Shown: positions 27,175 through 36,055, counted from the first letter of the stretch. The stretch is 64,000 bases of DNA from Clostridium cellulovorans 743B (GCF_000145275.1 NC_014393.1:3224001-3288000), one strand, 5' to 3'. Notes: generated from the letters alone by a model not told the origin. Translations and numbers: made by a program.

Positions 27175-27216
27175 ATAATATCATTTTCATTAAAAATTAT
27201 CAATATTTTAATGAAA
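27175..27216 (-). promoter_or_regulatory. gltB promoter with overlapping inverted repeat (operator)
   Basis: Read on the minus strand: TTGATA (27203-27198), a 17-base spacer and TATTAT (27180-27175). The perfect 11-base inverted repeat TTTCATTAAAA (27185-27195) and TTTTAATGAAA (27206-27216) covers the spacer and -35. A regulator bound there would block RNA polymerase. In Bacillus gltAB is controlled by GltC and TnrA; whether this site is related cannot be told. The rest of 27217-27477 is AT-rich with nothing recognised. Confidence 0.6.
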
Positions 27217-27477
27217 TTAATTGCAAATATTCGCGAAAAATATATTTTTTTTAATAAAACTCGATATATTTTTGTTTTTAGTAAATATTCACAAATTTTA
27301 TATCTTCTTTGTTGTGTAATCTTTTTCATATTGTACGATTTTTTGTAGTTTTCCTACAAATGAATTATTTCCTATTTTTCTTAAGTATATTTCTAATATA
27401 TCCGAATATTTTTAAAATTTTTTCAATAAATATATGTCTCTTTCTTATTTTAATTCTATTGTTCTACAAATGAAAGA

Positions 27478-27514
27478 GTGTAGAGAAAATTATTTTACAA
27501 AACTTTCTCTACAC
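27478..27514 (-). terminator. Terminator of the chemoreceptor gene
   Basis: An 11-base perfect stem, GTGTAGAGAAA (27478-27488) with its complement at 27504-27514, lies 67 bases beyond the chemoreceptor stop. The following minus-strand tract is only moderately T-rich; on the plus strand ATAATTTTTT follows, so it may work both ways. Confidence 0.65.
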
Positions 27515-27580
27515 CTTATAATTTTTTATCACTTCATAGTTCTTTTTCTTGTATTTTGAAATTTCCCCTCAAAAAGTTTA

Positions 27581-29296
27581 TTACTCGATTTTAAATTGAT
27601 GAATTTGCTTATTCAACCCTTCTGCTAGTTGTGCTTGTTCATGAGCAGATTTCGCAATAATTTCTATGGCTTTTGAGGTTTCTCTTATCGTACTACTTAT
27701 TTCTTGAGAACTTGCTGTAGTTTCCTCAGCTACAGCTGTAACACTACCAACTGAAGAACTAATATTAGATAAAGTTACATTGATGCTGTCAGAAGTATTA
27801 GCTGTAGCTTCATAATCATCATTAATATAATTTGCATCTTTTTCATAGTTCTCTGATATATCTAAAAGTACATCATAATCTGGATTTACCTTATTCTCGA
27901 TGAAGTCTAACATATCTCTAGTATTATCTGCTAAATTGTCAAAAGCATATTGAACACTGTCTATAACCGTTTTAATATTATCAACAGCTATTGAAGATTG
28001 TTCAGCAAGTTTCCTCACTTCATCTGCTACAACCGCAAAACCTTTACCAGCTTCCCCAGCCCTAGCTGCTTCTATAGATGCATTCAAAGAAAGTAGGTTC
28101 GTCTGTTCGGTTATACTTTTTATACTGTCTGTAATTAATTTTATCTCTTTAATTACTTCTGCATCTTTAAGCGCATTACTGATGCTAACGTGTTTTTGTC
28201 TATATAATTCTTTTGCTTCATTAGCTGAATTAATTCCCCTAGTGTTTATTTCTGCAGCACGTACTTTTATGTCTTTAGCAATTAATTTACCTTCATTAGA
28301 TTGTTTTGCTAAAAGTTCAGACTCAGAAGATAATTCATTTACAGAGAAATTTACATTTTGAATATTTGAACTTAATTCATCTATCCCTAACGTTATTTGG
28401 TGAGTAGCTTGACTCACATTTGTAATCTGAATAGATGTGGTCTCTGAAATTTCAGATAATTTTTCACTACCAATGCTTATACTTGATGCACTTGCAATTA
28501 CTTTTTGTATTAGTTCCTTCATATTTTCCGCTGCCTTACTTAATTCAGAAGCTGCTATACCAAGCTCGTCCTTTGTAGTAGCTTCGAAACTGTAAGTTAA
28601 ATCACCTTTTCCTAAAGCTTGTGCAAATTTAGAAATACCTCTTACTTGTCTCCCAATTATTCTTGCTACAATATATCCAAGAATTGATGCTACAACAACT
28701 GCAATAGTTAAGATTATAGCACTTACAGTGCTTGTAAATCTGTATACCTCGTTAGAATCTTGATAATATTCTTCTGCTTCTTCCTTATCGTCAAGAATGT
28801 CGTTATCTATAGCTAAAAAAAGCTTTTGCATAGTCATTTCTAAAGCTGCATTATGTTCTTTTGCACCTTTGTAATCACCTTTTTCAACGAACTGACTCAG
28901 TATCATAGTTTTCTCATTAATTTCTTCTATTTGCTTCTTAAAATTTCCGAAATTTTCCACTTCTTCTGAATCCTCAAGAGTCTCTTTTAGTTTTTCCAAA
29001 CTTTCATCATTTTCTTCAATATAAATGTCTACTGCTCTTTTTAATGTTTCACTTTGTGATTTTTTACTTTCATCAATTAAGCCACTATTGATCGTATTTA
29101 TCAAAAGTAAATTCTTTTCTATATCAGATTTATATAAAATACCTGCAATTTCTTCATCATATAGACCAACTAAATTTTCTTGGATAGTTTTAGAACTAAA
29201 ATAAGAGAATGATGAAGAAATAAAAATAAGGATGACCATAGCTGCAAAACATATAAAAAATTTCGTTCTTATCTTTAAATTTTTAAACCAATTCAT
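27581..29296 (-). CDS. Methyl-accepting chemotaxis protein (4HB sensor, HAMP)
   Basis: 571 residues. A first transmembrane helix (FFICFAAMVILIFISSSF) and a second at about 190-212 (AIILTIAVVVASILGYIVA) flank an extracytoplasmic four-helix-bundle sensor. A HAMP linker follows (about 213-265). The cytoplasmic signalling hairpin includes LLSLNASIEAARAGEAGKGF and AVVADEVRKLAEQSS, the CheA/CheW contact tip. Methylation helices flank it. Ligand not predictable. Its start follows GGAGG. It signals to flagellar motors through CheA; no che genes are in the window. Confidence 0.94.
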   Translation of the reverse strand: MNWFKNLKIRTKFFICFAAMVILIFISSSFSYFSSKTIQENLVGLYDEEIAGILYKSDIEKNLLLINTINSGLIDESKKSQSETLKRAVDIYIEENDESLEKLKETLEDSEEVENFGNFKKQIEEINEKTMILSQFVEKGDYKGAKEHNAALEMTMQKLFLAIDNDILDDKEEAEEYYQDSNEVYRFTSTVSAIILTIAVVVASILGYIVARIIGRQVRGISKFAQALGKGDLTYSFEATTKDELGIAASELSKAAENMKELIQKVIASASSISIGSEKLSEISETTSIQITNVSQATHQITLGIDELSSNIQNVNFSVNELSSESELLAKQSNEGKLIAKDIKVRAAEINTRGINSANEAKELYRQKHVSISNALKDAEVIKEIKLITDSIKSITEQTNLLSLNASIEAARAGEAGKGFAVVADEVRKLAEQSSIAVDNIKTVIDSVQYAFDNLADNTRDMLDFIENKVNPDYDVLLDISENYEKDANYINDDYEATANTSDSINVTLSNISSSVGSVTAVAEETTASSQEISSTIRETSKAIEIIAKSAHEQAQLAEGLNKQIHQFKIE

Positions 29297-29413
29297 CTTT
29301 TGCCTCCAAATGTAAGAAATATTCTTGCAATAGATATATCGTTTTTTTTACGAACTTCTTAACAATTTTCGGCTTTTTTAGAACCTTACCATCGTTTACT
29401 TGCGTATAACAAG

Positions 29414-30067
29414 TTACTTTATTACTATTCCAAGCAACGATGTCAACGATAAAGCTTGCATTGGAGTAACAATTAAGCCTAATAAATCTTCTATTCCTAC
29501 AATGATTTTCGATATATCGCAACTGGTTAGATCTATACCCTTAAGCTTTGTTTGAGACAAATTAGCTTCTACAAGATAGCAATCTTCGATATATACCTTG
29601 GAAAATTTGCAGCTTCCTAATTCTGAGCCTTTTAGATTGCAATTATCAAATATTACCTCTTTCAAATCCGAAAAACTAAAAGAAATATACTGACAATTGC
29701 TATCATTAAAAGAAACATTTCTAAAGGTTCCCTCACTAAGATTAGAACCTACAAGCTTACAATTTTTAAAACTTACTCTATGTAATACTGCCCCACTGAA
29801 ATCATTATTGGACAAGTCGCAGTTTTCAAAAATTACATCCGTAATGTCTATTCTTCTAAAATCAACATTTTCAAACACTACATTTTTAAATATAACAGCA
29901 TCAAAAACAATATCTTTTAAAGAAACTTCTTCAACACTACTATCTTCTACAATAGCTTCACTAACCTTATATTCATCTTCTAATAAATCTTTGATATTAT
30001 TAACTTCTGCAAGTTTCTTTGGTATTTTAGGTGAACCAATCTTTATACTATTTTTATTATTCGTCAT
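29414..30067 (-). CDS. Pentapeptide-repeat protein
   Basis: 217 residues. From about residue 50 to 175 the text follows the A(D/N)LXX pentapeptide pattern: VIFKNVVFENVDFRRIDITD, NCDLSNNDFSGAVLHRVSF, NLKGSELGSCKFSKVYIEDC. Such repeats fold into a right-handed square beta-helix. Family members range from gyrase-protecting Qnr/MfpA proteins to unknown factors. The N-terminal 45 residues and the hydrophobic C-terminus (MQALSLTSLLGIVIK) are not repeats. Ribosome site GGAGGAGATG. Its gene is 117 bases before the chemoreceptor gene and could be co-transcribed. Role unknown. Confidence 0.85.
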   Translation of the reverse strand: MTNNKNSIKIGSPKIPKKLAEVNNIKDLLEDEYKVSEAIVEDSSVEEVSLKDIVFDAVIFKNVVFENVDFRRIDITDVIFENCDLSNNDFSGAVLHRVSFKNCKLVGSNLSEGTFRNVSFNDSNCQYISFSFSDLKEVIFDNCNLKGSELGSCKFSKVYIEDCYLVEANLSQTKLKGIDLTSCDISKIIVGIEDLLGLIVTPMQALSLTSLLGIVIK

Positions 30068-30220
30068 CTTTCCATCTCCTCCAAATATATATTGATGAAA
30101 ATGCTAACCTTATTTTAACCATTTATACTGAAGTATACAACTATTTTTTCCTCATAAACAAAGATATAGCCTTTTTAAATATAAATCCATCAATATCATT
30201 AATTGTTATATTAATAAATA

Positions 30221-30257
30221 AAAAAGATATAGTCCTTTTTAAAGACTATACCTTTTT
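30221..30257 (-). terminator. Terminator of the 51-residue protein gene
   Basis: On the minus strand AAAAAGGTATAGTC pairs with GACTATATCTTTTT (one wobble), then TATTTATTA. It lies about 40 bases beyond the stop at 30297. Confidence 0.75.
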
Positions 30258-30296
30258 CTTAAAACCATATATCGATTAGACTCTTCTCTATATTAG

Positions 30297-30452
30297 CTAT
30301 TCATGACTATTTTTGATTGTAGATGTCCATTGATTATCTACATCTGTTTTATTTTTCTTACCGGTAAAATCACAAGATTCCTTATCTACCCCAGTCCATT
30401 GATTATTTGTATCGCACTTATTTTTTATATTATTCTGCTGTTTCTTTTTCAT
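30297..30452 (-). CDS. Small hydrophilic protein with duplicated NQWT motif
   Basis: A 51-residue frame starting ATG 30452, eight bases after a perfect AAGGAGG and closed by its own terminator. The product is lysine- and asparagine-rich and lacks a membrane segment. A 23-residue unit is duplicated: DTNNQWTG near residue 14 and DVDNQWTS near residue 37. At DNA level the repeat GTCCATTGATTAT occurs at 30325 and 30394. Two cysteines are present. I do not recognise the family; small hydrophilic proteins of this kind are common among spore-associated proteins, but nothing here proves that. Clean expression signals make it a likely real gene. Confidence 0.7.
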   Translation of the reverse strand: MKKKQQNNIKNKCDTNNQWTGVDKESCDFTGKKNKTDVDNQWTSTIKNSHE

Positions 30453-30549
30453 AGAATTAAAACCTCCTTAAATTTCTATAGCCTTAGTTTTCGCTAAAAT
30501 AAGATTTTAATTCTAAGAATATATAAGTTTCAATTATATTCTTGTAAAA

Positions 30550-31185
30550 TTATTTATCATTTACGAAAGCAAATTCTTCTATACTGTCAACTAAATAATC
30601 AGGATACAACTTTAGTAGTTCTGATTGATCAAGAGCAGTATATTTTACAAGTCCAGTTTTAGCACCGGCATTTTTTCCACATAAAATATCATTATGAGAA
30701 TCTCCTACCATTATAGCTTCCTCTGGTTTTATTCCTAAAACTTCACAAGCTTTTAAAACTGGCTCCCCATTTGGTTTATGTTCTTTAGTAGCTTCTGGAG
30801 TGATTATAACATCGAAACACTCTGTTAATCCGAAAAGATCAAGGCCTCGTCTAGTCATACTCTCTCTTTTTGAAGTTACAATTGCAAGCTTAAAGTTCTT
30901 ATCTTTTAAAACCTTAAGTCCTTCTTTAACACCTTTAAATAAAGTAACATTACTATCATGATTTTCTTCATTATAGCTTCTATATGTAGAAATTAAATTC
31001 TCTAACTTATCCTCACCATATTTTGCTAAAGAATATTGCAATGGCTCTCCAAAAAATTTTACTATTTCTTCTCTTGGCAACTCTAGGTCTAAGTGAGTCT
31101 TAAAAGAATGTTTAAAACTATTTAAAATCAGATCATTTGTATCTAAGATTGTCCCATCTAAATCGAATAATATTGCCTTAATCAT
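30550..31185 (-). CDS. HAD-family phosphatase, PpaX/phosphoglycolate phosphatase type
   Basis: 211 residues. HAD motif I is FDLDGTILDTND (nucleophile Asp9), motif II IVTSK, and motifs III/IV K-PNGEPV with MVGDSHNDILCGKNAGA. The cap is alpha-helical. Closest families are the pyrophosphatase PpaX, which hydrolyses PPi from HPr-serine dephosphorylation, and phosphoglycolate phosphatase; sequence alone does not decide. Start ATG 31185 has AAAGGGGTG. It lies 37 bases after the ZorB-like gene in the same direction and may be in its operon. Confidence 0.88.
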   Translation of the reverse strand: MIKAILFDLDGTILDTNDLILNSFKHSFKTHLDLELPREEIVKFFGEPLQYSLAKYGEDKLENLISTYRSYNEENHDSNVTLFKGVKEGLKVLKDKNFKLAIVTSKRESMTRRGLDLFGLTECFDVIITPEATKEHKPNGEPVLKACEVLGIKPEEAIMVGDSHNDILCGKNAGAKTGLVKYTALDQSELLKLYPDYLVDSIEEFAFVNDK

Positions 31186-31222
31186 AAGTACACCCCTTTC
31201 TTATCTACCCATAGTATATATG

Positions 31223-31924
31223 TTATCCTTCTCCTAGTAAAGTTTTTATAGCTTCTTCTATATCCTTATCATTTAATTCAATATTTATCTCTATTCTTCT
31301 ATTCTGATCTTGTTCTACCATTGATTGCCCATCAACAGAGCCTACTTTAGGCTCAAACTTAGACATACCAGAGGACTTAAAATAAGCTGCATACTCTTCA
31401 TATTTTGAGCCATTAGGAACCATAGCATTAACAAAACTAGCAGCTCTATTTGTTGATAAAAATCTATTATAATCAGCTAAAAATGTATTATCTGTATGTC
31501 CTTTTACCTCTACATACTTAATCTTATCTCTATATACTGGATTACTAAAAAGGGTATAAAACGCTTCTGAAACTTCTTTAGCTATCTTAACTCCTTCACC
31601 AGTAAGTTCATATTTATCTACTTGAAACAGCACTTCTGTTTTTATTTCCAATCTCCCATTTTCTTTATCAAAAATTATGTCATCGCCAAGCTTGGGCTTT
31701 AAATCATTCTCGAGTCTTTCATATAGTTCAGCCCTTTGCTTCGCAATATCATCTAATTTATCATAAGTTACTTGTACATTCCTATATTTTCCATACACAG
31801 AATAAGTAAAAATAAGCATCATAAAAAAAAATACTATTGCAACGGTTGTCATAACATCTACAAAGGAAGGCCAAAAATTTTCTTCATGACTAGTAGATAA
31901 AAATCTCCGAGATCTAAATTTCAT
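31223..31924 (-). CDS. ZorB/MotB-like OmpA-domain stator protein
   Basis: 233 residues. A short cytosolic start is followed by one transmembrane helix whose beginning, NFWPSFVDVMTTVAIVFFF, has Asp23 in the place of the proton-binding aspartate of MotB and ZorB. After a coiled linker (about 42-80) comes an OmpA-like peptidoglycan-binding domain with VEVKGHTDNT, LSTNRAASFV and QNRRIEINIEL. The plan equals the B subunit of ion-driven rotary motors (MotB, ZorB, TolR-OmpA). It starts 11 bases after the A-subunit gene with GGGAGG. No other Zorya gene is present next to it, so the job is open: cell-wall linked motor of unknown load. Confidence 0.8.
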   Translation of the reverse strand: MKFRSRRFLSTSHEENFWPSFVDVMTTVAIVFFFMMLIFTYSVYGKYRNVQVTYDKLDDIAKQRAELYERLENDLKPKLGDDIIFDKENGRLEIKTEVLFQVDKYELTGEGVKIAKEVSEAFYTLFSNPVYRDKIKYVEVKGHTDNTFLADYNRFLSTNRAASFVNAMVPNGSKYEEYAAYFKSSGMSKFEPKVGSVDGQSMVEQDQNRRIEINIELNDKDIEEAIKTLLGEG

Positions 31925-31935
31925 AATTAGCCTCC

Positions 31936-33120
31936 CTATCTTTTCTTGTTAAAGAAACCATTGATTTTATCCTTTGTAGTTGCAAACTCCGATTCTGCTC
32001 TAGTACTTCCAATAGTTAGTTCAAACTGCTTATAAGACTTATCCATATTTTTAGCCATCTTCTCTATAAAGAGTTTTTGCTCTTCTATAGCCTCTATATT
32101 ACTTCTAAACATTTGTGATAATTCTTTGTTTACTTCTACTATTGCGTCCTTATTATCCTTAAGAGCATCAGAATTAACCTTAAATTGAAGTGCTAAATTA
32201 TTGACTACCTTATCTAAGGCTGCTATTTCTGTGCTAACCCCTTCATAATATCCTTCAAACTTATCTACACTATTTTTAAAACTTAAAATCGGCCTATTCA
32301 AACTATTTATGGCATTATTAAAGTTAGTAATTACACCCTCTTGCACCTTACTTGTCTTTTCAATAGCCTGAGCAGATTTAGTTAGTTCAACTGCTAGTGG
32401 TATTGCTTTTTCTGCAAAACCCTCAAAACTTTTTTCAAAAGCATTTTTAATTCCATCACAGAGATTCTTTGAATTTCTTTCAAGATTCTTTACTAGGCTA
32501 ACAAGTACTCTTACATAATCAATAGAATGTTCTGCCATCACAACATTATCTAAGTAACTTTCCATTTCGTCTAAATATTGTTCTTTAACTTCTTTATAAG
32601 TATAAATGCCAACTATTTTTATGACAATAGAGCTAGCTATACCAAAAATACTTGTATAAAAAGCTGTAGCCATAGAAGAAAGTGGGGTTGATAGCTTTGA
32701 CAAGAACTCTCCTATTGAAGCATCAACACCTTGAAGCTGCAATAAAACATCCTTAATACTACCTATTGCTAATGCAAGTCCAATAAATGTCCCAAAAAGA
32801 CCAAGGATTATTACTAAGGATTGTACATATTCTAGAAGCCTTTCCACAGTTATATATTGTCTTGGGATATTTTCTTGTATTATAACTTGAGTATTAACAT
32901 TTGTTACACCTTTTGAAACAGCACCTTTAAAAGAGTTATATGTAGACTCGAGAAGTTTTGATGAAAACTTATTTGCACTATTTTCTCTTTTATTTTTCAA
33001 ATCAGTTATTAACTCTTTGTAAAACTCCTTAATCTTTAAAGCATACATTATATTTAAGACCATCAATATCACAATAACTGAGCAGATAAATATACCGGAT
33101 AAGCCCTGTGAAAAAAACAT
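31936..33120 (-). CDS. ZorA/MotA/TolQ-like motor protein with coiled-coil tail
   Basis: 394 residues. Three transmembrane segments are seen: about 8-28 (FICSVIVILMVLNIMYAL), 92-117 (LVIILGLFGTFIGLALAIGSI) and 145-172 (SSMATAFYTSIFGIASSIVI). The last two with G-L-GTFIG and T-F-TS-FGI are the conserved pair of the MotA/TolQ/ExbB family, which forms the pentamer around the B dimer and conducts ions. The C-terminal half (from about 190) is a long helical tail rich in K, N, E and S, as in ZorA, where the tail projects into the cytosol. The tail here (about 200) is shorter than in typical ZorA. First gene of the pair. Confidence 0.8.
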   Translation of the reverse strand: MFFSQGLSGIFICSVIVILMVLNIMYALKIKEFYKELITDLKNKRENSANKFSSKLLESTYNSFKGAVSKGVTNVNTQVIIQENIPRQYITVERLLEYVQSLVIILGLFGTFIGLALAIGSIKDVLLQLQGVDASIGEFLSKLSTPLSSMATAFYTSIFGIASSIVIKIVGIYTYKEVKEQYLDEMESYLDNVVMAEHSIDYVRVLVSLVKNLERNSKNLCDGIKNAFEKSFEGFAEKAIPLAVELTKSAQAIEKTSKVQEGVITNFNNAINSLNRPILSFKNSVDKFEGYYEGVSTEIAALDKVVNNLALQFKVNSDALKDNKDAIVEVNKELSQMFRSNIEAIEEQKLFIEKMAKNMDKSYKQFELTIGSTRAESEFATTKDKINGFFNKKR

Positions 33121-33186
33121 AAAATCCCTCCTCTATATTCATAGTTAAATCTATTACTAGAGGAAGGACTTTATAACCATTTATTT

Positions 33187-33339
33187 TTATAATTTAAAAT
33201 CTAATCTATCTGCATCATGGGCCTTTGGTTCTCCAAAAGCCGCACGAGCACTTTCTGCATTAGGATCGTGATTTATATGTTTTTTCTTAAAATTCTTACT
33301 TTCTTGCTTTTTTTCTTTCGCTTTATTCATCTTCGGCAT
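33187..33339 (-). CDS. CPC_1213-type small protein
   Basis: A 50-residue frame with ATG 33339 and GGAGA nine bases before it. The product is basic at the start (MPKMNKAKEKKQ) and then has HINHDPNAESARAAFGEPK, close to the H-DP-AE-AR-AFGEPK text of the clostridial CPC_1213 family. The function of this family is not known. A second in-frame ATG (33330) is possible. It lies directly upstream of the ZorA-like gene in the same direction, 66 bases apart. Confidence 0.75.
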   Translation of the reverse strand: MPKMNKAKEKKQESKNFKKKHINHDPNAESARAAFGEPKAHDADRLDFKL

Positions 33340-33469
33340 ATCAACAATCTCCTTTTTATGCTTGTATTCTTTATCTATAAAAGCATATATGTTTTTTATA
33401 TCAGATTTATATTAACCAAAGAAAATAAATATATGTATAATAAAAAAAATTACACAAGAATATCTTGTG

Positions 33470-33940
33470 CTAACGTAAAATTATATTATTATTTTCTATA
33501 TCTATTTTAACTCCAAACATTCTTCTCAATGTTTCAATTGGAAGCAACACTTCATCATTGCTTACTTTTGCATCCTTTATACTTTTCATATCTCTATATG
33601 CTGTATCTCGCACAGCAACAGTATTTTCATTTGTTACATAGATGATTTTACCATAATATCTTATCTTTAGCTTGTTAACATCATCTTTAGAAGTAACACG
33701 GGCTCCCACGAGCTTGGCCACAGTTTTTAATGGAAGATATATAGATTCTCCACTCTTAACCGGAGAAGCAATCATTGTAAACTCCTTTTTGCCTTTTAAA
33801 CTCTTACGATATTTATTGGAGCTGATTGTAAATACCCCTCTTCCGTATTTCTGTATTCTTAAAGTTTCTACAAAATGAACATGCATTGAAAAAACAAAAT
33901 AGACAAGTGACAATACTATTAATCCTACTAATAGATTCAT
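33470..33940 (-). CDS. Membrane-anchored stalk/copper-amine-oxidase-N-like protein
   Basis: About 156 residues from ATG 33940, which has GGGGTG at the right distance (a GTG in that site at 33949 is less likely). One N-terminal transmembrane segment (LLVGLIVLSLVYFVFSM) anchors it. The outer part shows two YLPLKTVAKLVGARVT / LLPIETLRRMFGVKID units, the mark of the stalk (copper amine oxidase N-terminal) domain common in clostridial cell-surface proteins. The usual role is wall or substrate binding; no enzyme domain is present here. Single gene. Confidence 0.75.
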   Translation of the reverse strand: MNLLVGLIVLSLVYFVFSMHVHFVETLRIQKYGRGVFTISSNKYRKSLKGKKEFTMIASPVKSGESIYLPLKTVAKLVGARVTSKDDVNKLKIRYYGKIIYVTNENTVAVRDTAYRDMKSIKDAKVSNDEVLLPIETLRRMFGVKIDIENNNIILR

Positions 33941-33949
33941 TATAATCAC

Positions 33950-34303
33950 CCCATGTTTTATAGTAATAATTACTCCTTTTTAAAATTAAATCAAAAGTTT
34001 ATATTATTATTAAAACACTATTATGAAATTTCATTTTCGTCTTAAAAGGCATTTTAAAACCACTTTTAAAGTTTTTATTTATATTATTATAATAGCACCC
34101 CATAATGAATTTGTCAAATGTAAACGTTATATATTGGCGTTTTTTCACATTTTGTTAAAAAAAATTCTATTGACAGATGCAATAGTAAATATTTTTTATC
34201 TATATTAGTTTATTGATAATTCTTAAATTTCAATCAATTTTCTATAAAACTGTATATCACCCTTGCAAGATCTACTATTTTGAAGTTAATATTTTTGTCA
34301 AAA
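33950..34303. other. AT-rich intergenic region
   Basis: About 350 bases between minus-strand genes. Extremely A/T-rich; the upstream promoter of the stalk-domain gene must be here. Open frames on the plus strand have no ribosome binding site. Nothing else recognised. Confidence 0.4.
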
Positions 34304-34335
34304 AAATCCTACTTAATCAGTTAAGTAGGATTTTC
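34304..34335 (-). terminator. Terminator of the RNase H-like gene
   Basis: AAAATCCTACTTAA at 34304-34317 is perfectly complementary to 34322-34335, with a four-base loop; on the minus strand TTTTTTTGAC follows. It overlaps the last bases of the coding region's 3' side. Confidence 0.85.
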
Positions 34336-35104
34336 ATTCTGAATTTGCCTTAGATTTTTCTTCATTCTTTCTTTTTTGTTCCATATCAAGTTTTTCTGCT
34401 TTAATCTTTTGAATACAGTTTGGCATAATTTTATTCCAAAGTAAATTTATCTTTACTAAGTTTGCTACATCTTGTTCATTATATATTAAAATTTTCTCCT
34501 TCTTTTCAGCCGGCATTCTAGAATAATAGAAAGGATCTTTTACTATCTTACTAAAAGTCTTAGCAAGGTTAGTACCACTTATAACCTCACCTTCTCTATG
34601 AATTCCAAAAAGATTCTCTAAATTTTTAAGTCCTATGCATGTATCTGTAGCCTTTTTAAACTCTATTTGAAGGTCTACTTCCTTAAACAATTCTCTAATA
34701 TTTATATTAACTTTATATTTTAATAACAGTGCATTGATAACACTAAAATCGTTATTTCCGGAGAATGTTACAATATAGCGTTTATTATATTTATTATACA
34801 TTTTTAAGAAATACTCTTTTGCCATCACTAATATCTCTTTAACATCACTCTTGCCTTCTATCATGTATTGAGTAATTACAACATCATTATTCTTTTCATC
34901 GTAGTAGCAACAACCAAATACTCCAACGCATATTGGAACTTTATATACGCAATGTTCTAAATCAAAATATAACGCATCTCTAAAAATTTTATTATTTCCT
35001 TCATAATTTAAAGCATATTTAGCATCTACATTATCAAGTTTTATTCTATTTTCTCTAATAATCAAAATATCACTCTTTTCTACTTCCTTTTTGTAGTAGC
35101 ACAA
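34334..35104 (-). CDS. YprB-type ribonuclease H-like exonuclease domain protein
   Basis: Up to 256 residues. The DEDD nuclease pattern is visible: YFDLEHCVY (first D-x-E), FSGNNDFSV (second D), and YNEQDVANLVKINLLW near the C-terminus (Y-x3-D), as in the RNase_H_2/YprB family. The usual function is 3'-5' nuclease or RNase H-like activity; substrate unknown. The first in-frame start is a TTG at 35104 without a good ribosome site; a TTG at 35065 (residue 14) with AAGAGTG before it is more likely. The K/E-rich C-terminus is low complexity. Confidence 0.75.
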   Translation of the reverse strand: MCYYKKEVEKSDILIIRENRIKLDNVDAKYALNYEGNNKIFRDALYFDLEHCVYKVPICVGVFGCCYYDEKNNDVVITQYMIEGKSDVKEILVMAKEYFLKMYNKYNKRYIVTFSGNNDFSVINALLLKYKVNINIRELFKEVDLQIEFKKATDTCIGLKNLENLFGIHREGEVISGTNLAKTFSKIVKDPFYYSRMPAEKKEKILIYNEQDVANLVKINLLWNKIMPNCIQKIKAEKLDMEQKRKNEEKSKANSE

Positions 35105-35180
35105 GATATTATATCACACAATTCAGTATATGCATAATTATCACAGCTGTTACAGCATTCAAAGTCAATTATTCGATTTT

Positions 35181-35222
35181 AAAAGAAGAAGGCATCTCAC
35201 CATTTGAGACACCCTCTTCTTA
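35181..35222 (-). terminator. Terminator of metNIQ
   Basis: On the minus strand AAGAAGAGGGTGTCTC and GAGATGCCTTCTTCTT form a long stem with small mismatches, followed by TTAAAATC. It is 15 bases beyond the metQ stop. Confidence 0.8.
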
Positions 35223-35236
35223 TAAATACACTCTAC

Positions 35237-36055
35237 TTAGAAAGCTGGCACAACAGCCCCTTTAAATTCATCATTAATATATTTCTTTATTTCTTCTGAA
35301 GTAATTGCTTTGTTAAGAGCTTTAATTTTTTCATCATTTTCATGACCTTTTTTAACTACTATAATATTAGCATATGGTGAATCAGAATTTTCTATAAATA
35401 AAGAATCCTTAACTGGGTTTAAGCCTGCTTCTAGTGCATAGTTCGAATTAATAACTGATAAAGCAACGTCAGGAAGAGTTTTTGAAAGTTGCTTAGCTTC
35501 TACTTCACTTATCTTGAAATTCTTTGTATTCTTTGTTATGTCCGCAACTGATACAGTCTCTTTATCTGGAACTTCAAATAACCCAGCTTTAGCTAGAAGT
35601 TTTAAAGCCCTAGAACCATTAGAAGAATCTAATGGAATTGTAATCTCCACACCTTCTTTTAGATCTTTTAGATCTTTTAGATTTTTCGAATATATTCCTA
35701 ATGGTTCAATGTGGACCTTTTGAACTGCTACTAAATCTGTACCTTTTTTCTTATTAAAGTCATTTAAATACGGTTCGTGTTGAAAGAAGTTAGCATCTAA
35801 TTCTCCACCATCTAAAGCTGTATTTGGAAGCACATAGTCATCAAATATTTGAATCTCTAAAGTATATCCTTCTTTTTCCAATATAGGTTTAACCTTTTCT
35901 AAAATTAGTGCATGTGGATTAGCTGACGCTCCTACAGTTATAGTTTTATCATTTTTATTTTCAGTAGCTTTTTCTCCCTTTGAAGTTCCTGTACCACAAG
36001 CTGTAAGTGATACTGCTAATAATCCTGCTGTTAATAAAGTTTTCCATTTTTTCAT
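35237..36055 (-). CDS. metQ: Methionine ABC transporter substrate-binding lipoprotein
   Basis: About 272 residues from ATG 36055, which has AGGAGGAATTGATT; a TTG six bases earlier is less likely. A lipoprotein signal peptide ends at the lipobox SLTACG, so the mature protein is anchored by its cysteine. The NlpA/MetQ family text is present: TITVGASANPHALILEKVKP, DGGELDANFFQHEPYL, IPLDSSNGSRAL and NIIVVKKG. It binds D/L-methionine outside the membrane and hands it to MetI. Last gene of the SAM-riboswitch operon. Confidence 0.94.
   Translation of the reverse strand: MKKWKTLLTAGLLAVSLTACGTGTSKGEKATENKNDKTITVGASANPHALILEKVKPILEKEGYTLEIQIFDDYVLPNTALDGGELDANFFQHEPYLNDFNKKKGTDLVAVQKVHIEPLGIYSKNLKDLKDLKEGVEITIPLDSSNGSRALKLLAKAGLFEVPDKETVSVADITKNTKNFKISEVEAKQLSKTLPDVALSVINSNYALEAGLNPVKDSLFIENSDSPYANIIVVKKGHENDEKIKALNKAITSEEIKKYINDEFKGAVVPAF

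Noticed and set aside
29296..29420. Possible sigma-28 (motility) promoter before the chemoreceptor gene
   Set aside because: GCCGAAAA is present, but no TAAA lies at the required distance.
29283..29522. Minus-strand frame between chemoreceptor and pentapeptide genes
   Set aside because: Overlaps both real genes, no ribosome site.
30303..30497. Plus-strand frame opposite the 51-residue gene
   Set aside because: Antisense shadow without ribosome site; the minus-strand gene has clear signals.
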